NCBI RefSeq assembly: GCF_025399795.1
Contig: NZ_JAODTZ010000005.1
Coordinates: forward strand, 1-64,000
Length of the DNA stretch: 64,000 nt
From: Streptomyces rhizosphaerihabitans
GTDB lineage: Bacteria > Actinomycetota > Actinomycetes > Streptomycetales > Streptomycetaceae
Direction of reading: 5' to 3'
Of this stretch, positions 59,816 to 64,000 are shown in pieces. The notes under the pieces are model-generated. The model saw only the letters and a program-made list of their open reading frames with translations. It ran no database searches and was not told the DNA's origin. Position numbers and translations under genes: made by a program. How positions within the stretch are numbered: the first letter of the stretch is position 1; each line of letters starts with the position of its first letter.

Positions 59816-61021
59816 TTGTACGACATCGACGACGTGGGCGTCTTCCTCGGCCTGGACGTCGGCAAGAGTGCCCACCACGGCCATGGGCTGACCCCGGCCG
59901 GCAAGAAGGTCTTCGACAAGCAGTTGCCCAACAGTGAGCCGAAGCTGCGGACCGTCTTCGACAAGCTGGCCGCGAAGTTCGGTACCGTGCTGGTGATCGT
60001 GGACCAGCCCGCCTCGATCGGAGCCCTGCCCCTGACGGTCGCCCGGGACGCTGGCTGCAAGGTCGCCTACCTGCCCGGACTCGCAATGCGGCGAATCGCC
60101 GACCTGTATCCCGGCGAGGCGAAGACCGACGCGAAGGACGCCGCAGTGATCGCGGACGCCGCCCGGACGATGCCGCACATCCTGCGCTCGCTGGAACTGA
60201 CCGACGAGATCACCGCCGAGCTGACCGTGCTGGTGGGCTTCGATCAGGACCTGGCAGCCGAGGCCACCCGGACCTCCAACCGGATACGCGGCCTCCTCAC
60301 TCAGTTCCACCCCTCGCTGGAACGCGTCCTTGGCCCACGCCTGGACCACTCCGCGGTGACCTGGCTGCTGGAACGCTACGGCTCCCCGGCCGCGCTTCGG
60401 AAAGCCGGACGCCGCAAGCTCGTCGAGGTCATCAGACCCAAAGCTCCACGCATGGCCGAGCGGCTGATCGACGAGGTCTTCGATGCCCTGGACGAACAGA
60501 CCGTCATCGTTCCAGGCACGGGCACCCTCGACATCGTCATCCCATCCCTTGCTCGTTCGCTTGCCGCCGTCCATGAACAGCGACGAGCCCTTGAAGCACA
60601 GATCCGGCAGTTGCTGGAGGCTCACCCTCTTTCCCCGGTCCTGACCTCGATTCCGGGGGTCGCGGTCAGAACCGCCGCCACCTTGCTGGTCACCGTCGGC
60701 GACGGAACCAGCTTTCCCACCGCCGCTCATCTGGCCTCCTACGCCGGGCTCGCCCCGACGACGAAGTCCTCGGGAACCTCGATCCACGGCGAACACGCGC
60801 CCAGAGGCGGAAACCGGCAGCTCAAACGGGCGATGTTCCTGTCAGCGTTCGCCGCCCTGCATGATCCCGCCTCCCGCACCTACTACGACAAGTGCCGGGC
60901 CCGCGGAAAGACCCACACGCAGGCTCTTCTCCGTCTCGCCCGCCACCGCATCAGCGTCCTGTTCGCCATGCTCCGCGACGGCGCCATCTACGAATCCCGG
61001 CCTGCAGCGGCGGTCAGTTGA
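59816..61021 (+). CDS. IS110-family transposase (DEDD recombinase)
   Basis: This recombinase of about 401 residues starts at TTG 59816, 5 nt after a perfect AGGAGG (59805-59810). The N-terminal RuvC-like DEDD domain shows FLGLDVGKSAHHG, VLVIVDQPAS and GEAKTDAKDAAVIADAA. The C-terminal Transposase_20 domain shows LTSIPGVAVRTAATLLVTVGD and the Ser region LASYAGLAPTTKSSG. It appears intact. IS110 recombinases work with an RNA guide and leave no terminal inverted repeats. Confidence 0.93.
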   Translation: MYDIDDVGVFLGLDVGKSAHHGHGLTPAGKKVFDKQLPNSEPKLRTVFDKLAAKFGTVLVIVDQPASIGALPLTVARDAGCKVAYLPGLAMRRIADLYPGEAKTDAKDAAVIADAARTMPHILRSLELTDEITAELTVLVGFDQDLAAEATRTSNRIRGLLTQFHPSLERVLGPRLDHSAVTWLLERYGSPAALRKAGRRKLVEVIRPKAPRMAERLIDEVFDALDEQTVIVPGTGTLDIVIPSLARSLAAVHEQRRALEAQIRQLLEAHPLSPVLTSIPGVAVRTAATLLVTVGDGTSFPTAAHLASYAGLAPTTKSSGTSIHGEHAPRGGNRQLKRAMFLSAFAALHDPASRTYYDKCRARGKTHTQALLRLARHRISVLFAMLRDGAIYESRPAAAVS

Positions 61022-61503
61022 ACTCCGAGGGGATCTGCCAGCAGCACCACGCGATCGGCCCTGGGGTCGAACCCGAGCACCGGCTTCCCCCGGTCGCCTT
61101 CTCCGGTCATCAGCACGGGCCTGCCCAGCCGGCGCCCGATCGTGCTGAGGAGGCCGCACAGGACGTCCACTCCTTCCTGGCCTTGCAACTCCCGGAGGTC
61201 GACATCAAAGTCGATCTCACCGGCCGACATCGGCCAGAAGTTCACCTGCACATCCGCGACAGGCCATACCTTCAGCAGGGCCATGTCCGCGTCCGTGGGC
61301 CGTGACAGCACCTCCTGCGCCGAGGGCAAAGGCATGCGAACGCAGCCTTCCGAGTACTCCCACGTCCACCCGCTCGACCCGACCAGGTCGAACACCGCCT
61401 GCCAGTCATCGACCGAGGTGTCGGTCACGGACACATCAGGCAGAGCACCCATCAGGTCAGGGTCGAAGAAGTTCCTGACGTCATCCCACAGCAGATCCGG
61501 CAT
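60988..61503 (-). CDS. Hypothetical protein, 3' end altered by the IS110 insertion
   Basis: This 171-residue protein starts MPDLLWDDVRNFFDPDLMG. It contains WTWEYSEGCVRMPLPSA, GEIDFDVDLRELQGQEGVD and GKPVLGFDPRADRVVLLADP. I recall this family as a common Streptomyces protein of unknown function that ends near the LLADP segment. Here the frame continues LGVQLTAAAGRDS into the 3' end of the IS110 gene, overlapping it by 34 bp. The insertion therefore seems to have hit the last codons and supplied a new stop. It is probably still functional. Confidence 0.72.
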   Translation of the reverse strand: MPDLLWDDVRNFFDPDLMGALPDVSVTDTSVDDWQAVFDLVGSSGWTWEYSEGCVRMPLPSAQEVLSRPTDADMALLKVWPVADVQVNFWPMSAGEIDFDVDLRELQGQEGVDVLCGLLSTIGRRLGRPVLMTGEGDRGKPVLGFDPRADRVVLLADPLGVQLTAAAGRDS

Positions 61504-62213
61504 GCCGCCATGCTGCCCGTCAGCCCGGCCAAACGCAGCTCGATTCCTTGACGAACCCCATAGAGGCACCCCCCTGACGGATGATCCGCACCCATACGGC
61601 GCGTTCCACGCCAGGGAGCGGGGCACGGTTCGCGAGCATCGGCGATCGACCGGAGCTGGCGGTCGCCCCTCTGGATGAGGCATGGGGCACGACGGTCCGG
61701 CTACAGCGGCCCGCCGGAGACAGGACCCGCTCGGCGAGCTGTCCGTGCAGCCTGCCGCCGGCTGTGTCGGCTTCGGTGAGCCAGTCGGCGGCAACCAGCA
61801 GCGCGGCGTGTTCGGCGACTTCCTCGGGTGTCAGGACGCAGAACATCGAGAGGGACTTGGACGCGCACTGATACGCGGTGGAAGGCATCCGCGATGCGCC
61901 CGACCGCCCGGGAAGAGAGCTCGTCTTCCTGGCGCGACGCCCATGACCTCCGGTGATCCATACGACTCAGCCTCTGAGGGCGCAGGACACCAGCCAGCCG
62001 ACGACGGCCAGGACTGTCCACCGACCGCAGGCAGCTTCGCAAAAGACCCATTCGGCCGGCTTGCCATCGCATCCTCCAGGGCACCCGGCGTGCGACTGGG
62101 CGGCCTCGGCCACACCCTGGGGACATGATGGATCACAGCCCCCGACGGGCCCGCCGCAGGGACCTCAGCTGGGGCAAACCGCCCCGCGTCCTGCGAGTGG
62201 ACGCCGCCGCCCC
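61504..62213. other. Stretch without a firm gene
   Basis: Apart from the doubtful minus-strand frame listed separately, both strands show only Arg/Ser/Pro-rich or interrupted frames. A 30-codon plus-strand frame at 62129-62220 (MDHSPRRARRRDLSWGKPPRV) resembles the basic N-terminus of a membrane protein and could be the displaced start of the next gene. Confidence 0.4.
61520..61888 (-). CDS. Possible small protein or gene remnant
   Basis: The N-terminal third (SMFCVLTPEEVAEHAALLVAA, then DWLTEADTAGGRLHGQLAERV) looks protein-like with amphipathic helices. The rest becomes Ser/Arg-rich and unconvincing. No family is recognised and no good ribosome binding site is seen. It may be the beginning of a broken gene. 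Confidence 0.3.
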   Translation of the reverse strand: MPSTAYQCASKSLSMFCVLTPEEVAEHAALLVAADWLTEADTAGGRLHGQLAERVLSPAGRCSRTVVPHASSRGATASSGRSPMLANRAPLPGVERAVWVRIIRQGGASMGFVKESSCVWPG

Positions 62214-62639
62214 GTGCTAACTCACTCCTTCGCAGCCTTCGGTGGTTTCGTGGTGGGGGTGCTCATCGGCATCGTGGGTGCCGGCGGCAACGCCGACGGT
62301 TCCCCGTCAGCCGCCTCTCGGACGGCATCCACCGCGGAGGTTCCGTCCCAGACCCACACGCCGTCGAAGGCGACCGGGACGGCGCAAACGACCTTGTCAC
62401 AGATTCCCGGTGACGGCACCTTCCTGGTCGGCCGGGAAGCCCGGCCGGGAACCTACCGAAGCGCTGGACCAGCCGAAGCCCTGACAGACTGCTACTGGGC
62501 CCGCCTCAAAGGCACCACAGGCGACCTCACCGAGATCATCGCCAACAGATCCGGCAAAGGCCCGGCCACCATCACCATTCTCGCCACCGACAAGGCGTTC
62601 CAGACATCCGGCTGCCAGACCTGGAAACGACTCGACTGA
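62214..62639 (+). CDS. Exported or membrane-anchored small protein, start uncertain
   Basis: The C-terminal domain is clear. IPGDGTFLVGREARPGTYRS, DCYWARLKGTTGDLTEIIAN and ATITILATDKAFQTSGCQTW form a family found in actinobacterial lipoproteins and membrane proteins of unknown function, with two conserved Cys. It is preceded by a hydrophobic segment (FGGFVVGVLIGIVGAGG) and a Ser/Thr linker, indicating export with an N-terminal anchor. The frame is open upstream; GTG 62214 is the nearest start. A one-base change could instead link it to the basic segment at 62129. Confidence 0.65.
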   Translation: MLTHSFAAFGGFVVGVLIGIVGAGGNADGSPSAASRTASTAEVPSQTHTPSKATGTAQTTLSQIPGDGTFLVGREARPGTYRSAGPAEALTDCYWARLKGTTGDLTEIIANRSGKGPATITILATDKAFQTSGCQTWKRLD

Positions 62640-62646
62640 GCACACA

Positions 62647-62665
62647 ACGAGGGCCAAGCCCTCGT
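62647..62665 (+). terminator. Terminator after the exported-protein gene
   Basis: An 8-bp stem (ACGAGGGC with GCCCTCGT) with a 3-nt loop lies 8 bp past the stop and is followed by GTTCC. Confidence 0.7.
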
Positions 62666-62735
62666 GTTCCGAGGAGCCCGGCAGCACCCTTCCCGCCGGA
62701 GCGAGTGAACTCATCGTCCAAGGCCAGGACTGGGC

Positions 62736-63065
62736 ATGTGGATCACCGGGCAGCGGGCCGGGTGGGACAAGCTCATGCCCGCACAGCAGTGGCTCCTGGA
62801 GAGCATCGGCATCGAGCACCAGGCCGAGGGCGGACCGGTGCCGGGCGCGGCCCGGTCGCAGGACGCCCGGTGGACCGCCAACCTCGCCGCCGCCCGCCAG
62901 TTCCACGCCCGCGAAGGACACCTGACCGTGCCCCGCAAAGCGGTGGAGACCGTCGACGGCATCGAGCACAAACTCGGAGCCTGGCTCGACAACACCCGCC
63001 GCCGGGCCGCCAAACTCAGCCCGCAATGCCGCGCCGAACTCGACCAGCTCGGCATGCGCTGGTAG
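62736..63065 (+). pseudogene. Helicase-associated-domain fragment
   Basis: This 109-residue frame holds the end of one helicase-associated repeat (GWDKLMPAQQWLLESIGIE) and one complete repeat (TANLAAARQFHAREGHLTVP to LGAWLDNTRRRAAKLSPQCRAELDQLGMRW). These repeats normally form the C-terminus of large SNF2/DEAD-type helicases in Streptomyces. No helicase motor is upstream, so this is most likely the tail of a deleted gene. It keeps a plausible ATG but lacks a strong Shine-Dalgarno. Confidence 0.72.
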
Positions 63066-63116
63066 GCCTAGAGAAGGGCAGCGTGCGGGCTCGCTCTGGT
63101 TGGTGGATCTGCTCAG

Positions 63117-64000
63117 TCAGCTGGATGCCACGTTGCTGGTGGGTCGGTCTCCGAGCGCGAACTGCTCTTGCGGGCCGCACCATCGGCAGTCGGGTTTGGT
63201 GCTGGAGTTCATGAGGTCCCGCGTGCGGGTGCGGGGGCGGTGCAGGATGTTGGCGTGGTCGAGGTCGTCGTCGTGGAGGCAGCTCACTGCATGCATGAAG
63301 TGGCTGACGGCTTCGGCGGCGGTCAGGGCGTTGAGGGGGAGAACGCTGGCGGCTGGCATGCCGGGGACGTATTGTGCGGCGGCTCGGTCAGCGGGGGTGT
63401 GCATGTCGATGGCGAGGTCGGTGGGGTTGATCAGTCCGTCACACCACAGGCAGCCGGTCCCGGGCAGAAGGAGACGGGTGACGGCGTGGATTTGTCCGAC
63501 GGTTCCGTCTCGTACGGGGATCTTCACGCCCGCTTGAGTGGCGGGAACGAGGTGCTGGTGCACGGCGGCGTTGGTGAAATGACGGGCAGCCGCGCCGTCG
63601 GCTGCGAGGAAAAGCCAGTCGCACTGGCGCAGTTCGGTTTGGACGTGGGGCTGCTCGACGCGTTCGGTGAGAACAGTGAGGGCGATGTTTGGCTGTGCTT
63701 GCCGGGCCAGTCGGCTGGCCAGAGCGGTCTTGGGATGGCCGACGTCATCTGCGGTCGCACCGGAGAGGCGGGGCAGATTGGTCTCGTCGACGAGATCATC
63801 ATCGATGAGGACCAGGTGGCCAACGCCGAGGCGTGCGAGGTACTCGGTGATCAGGTTGCCCACCCCGCCCAGACCGATGACGGCGACCTTCATCGCTTGG
63901 AAGGTCCGCTGCCCAAGGTCGCCGAAAATGCGCACCTGGCGGTCGTAGGAGGCGTGGCTTGTATCTGGGGTGCACGCTGTGGCCGGCTGGGGGCGTAGGC
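63117..64000 (-). CDS. ThiF/E1-like adenylyltransferase (N-terminus outside window)
   Basis: The frame is open to the window edge. Visible segments read YDRQVRIFGDLGQ, the nucleotide-binding KVAVIGLGGVGNLITEYLARLG, LIDDDLVDETNLPR and two Cys pairs, CLWC and CRWC, that would bind zinc. These are features of ThiF/MoeB/E1 enzymes, which adenylate the C-terminus of ubiquitin-like proteins. The TPDTSHASYDRQV stretch shows the protein continues further N-terminal, where relatives may carry a JAB or other domain. The partner genes, if any, lie beyond the window. Confidence 0.88.
   Translation of the reverse strand, partial: LRPQPATACTPDTSHASYDRQVRIFGDLGQRTFQAMKVAVIGLGGVGNLITEYLARLGVGHLVLIDDDLVDETNLPRLSGATADDVGHPKTALASRLARQAQPNIALTVLTERVEQPHVQTELRQCDWLFLAADGAAARHFTNAAVHQHLVPATQAGVKIPVRDGTVGQIHAVTRLLLPGTGCLWCDGLINPTDLAIDMHTPADRAAAQYVPGMPAASVLPLNALTAAEAVSHFMHAVSCLHDDDLDHANILHRPRTRTRDLMNSSTKPDCRWCGPQEQFALGDRPTSNVASS

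Noticed and set aside
63168..63998. A 276-codon plus-strand frame opposite the ThiF gene
   Set aside because: It is Gly/Val-rich and lacks motifs, while the minus strand has nucleotide-binding and zinc motifs throughout.

Overview
The window is about 71-73% G+C by eye, with strong third-position GC bias, many GTG and TTG starts, and protein families typical of Streptomyces: PucR regulators, MAB_1171c and DUF4865 proteins, mycothiol-dependent enzymes, deazaflavin-type oxidoreductases and a long-form GAPDH. It looks like a Streptomyces chromosome. Positions 1 to about 55130 read as ordinary chromosomal sequence. Positions 55130 to 64000 are an accessory island built from insertion sequences and gene remnants.

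Core region. 1-4973: an MHS transporter (cut by the window edge), a PucR-type regulator, a 3-hydroxybutyrate dehydrogenase-like SDR and a NUDIX hydrolase. 5030-12085: envelope-related genes (apolipoprotein N-acyltransferase, an O-antigen-ligase-like membrane protein, a glutamate-racemase-like protein, an HpnB-like glycosyltransferase) followed by a tandem TerD protein. 12377-24170: small Streptomyces proteins, a MOSC protein, a beta-helix/AAA+ fusion, a large membrane protein with a hydrolase-like C-terminus, a DeoR regulator, an SRPBCC protein, a Cds1-like PLP enzyme and an RsbW-like kinase. 24233-31465: a translationally coupled ABC exporter operon (permease, ATPase, SHOCT protein), then a TetR-DUF4865-phosphotriesterase operon, then a ROK regulator. 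31622-36582: an AlkB-like dioxygenase, an RlmG-like methyltransferase, an FAD enzyme and a MAB_1171c membrane protein. 37026-39694: aldolase and SIS isomerase, divergent from a DeoR regulator. 39931-53882: a truncated MFS gene, GAPDH, two MFS exporters (one divergent from its MarR regulator), a mycothiol-dependent enzyme, a two-component system, a TetR/deazaflavin oxidoreductase divergent pair, a geranylgeranyl-reductase-like enzyme and an M20 peptidase. 54090-55127: an NTPase-NUDIX fusion.

Accessory island. A decayed IS30-family element (55439-56628) directly abuts an IS5-family element (56629-57944) that carries a 92-residue passenger gene. The IS5 element is next to an IS3 orfA remnant. 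A Fic protein gene with its own palindrome-bearing promoter follows, then an IS110-family element inserted in the 3' end of a resident gene. After that come a small exported protein, a helicase C-terminal remnant and a ThiF/E1-like enzyme that runs off the window.

Regulatory themes. Several regulators have plausible operators in their own promoter regions: TetR at 28044-28063, MarR at 45601-45650, and TetR at 50319-50503, where five AGAGC-type half or full sites occur. At least two transporter genes appear leaderless. Intergenic gaps repeatedly hold short degenerate tandem repeats (periods 12, 21, 25, 27, 28, 34, 36 and 41 bp), the largest a roughly 12-unit, 34-bp array at 42337-42745. No rRNA, tRNA, CRISPR array, prophage or biosynthetic gene cluster was recognised.
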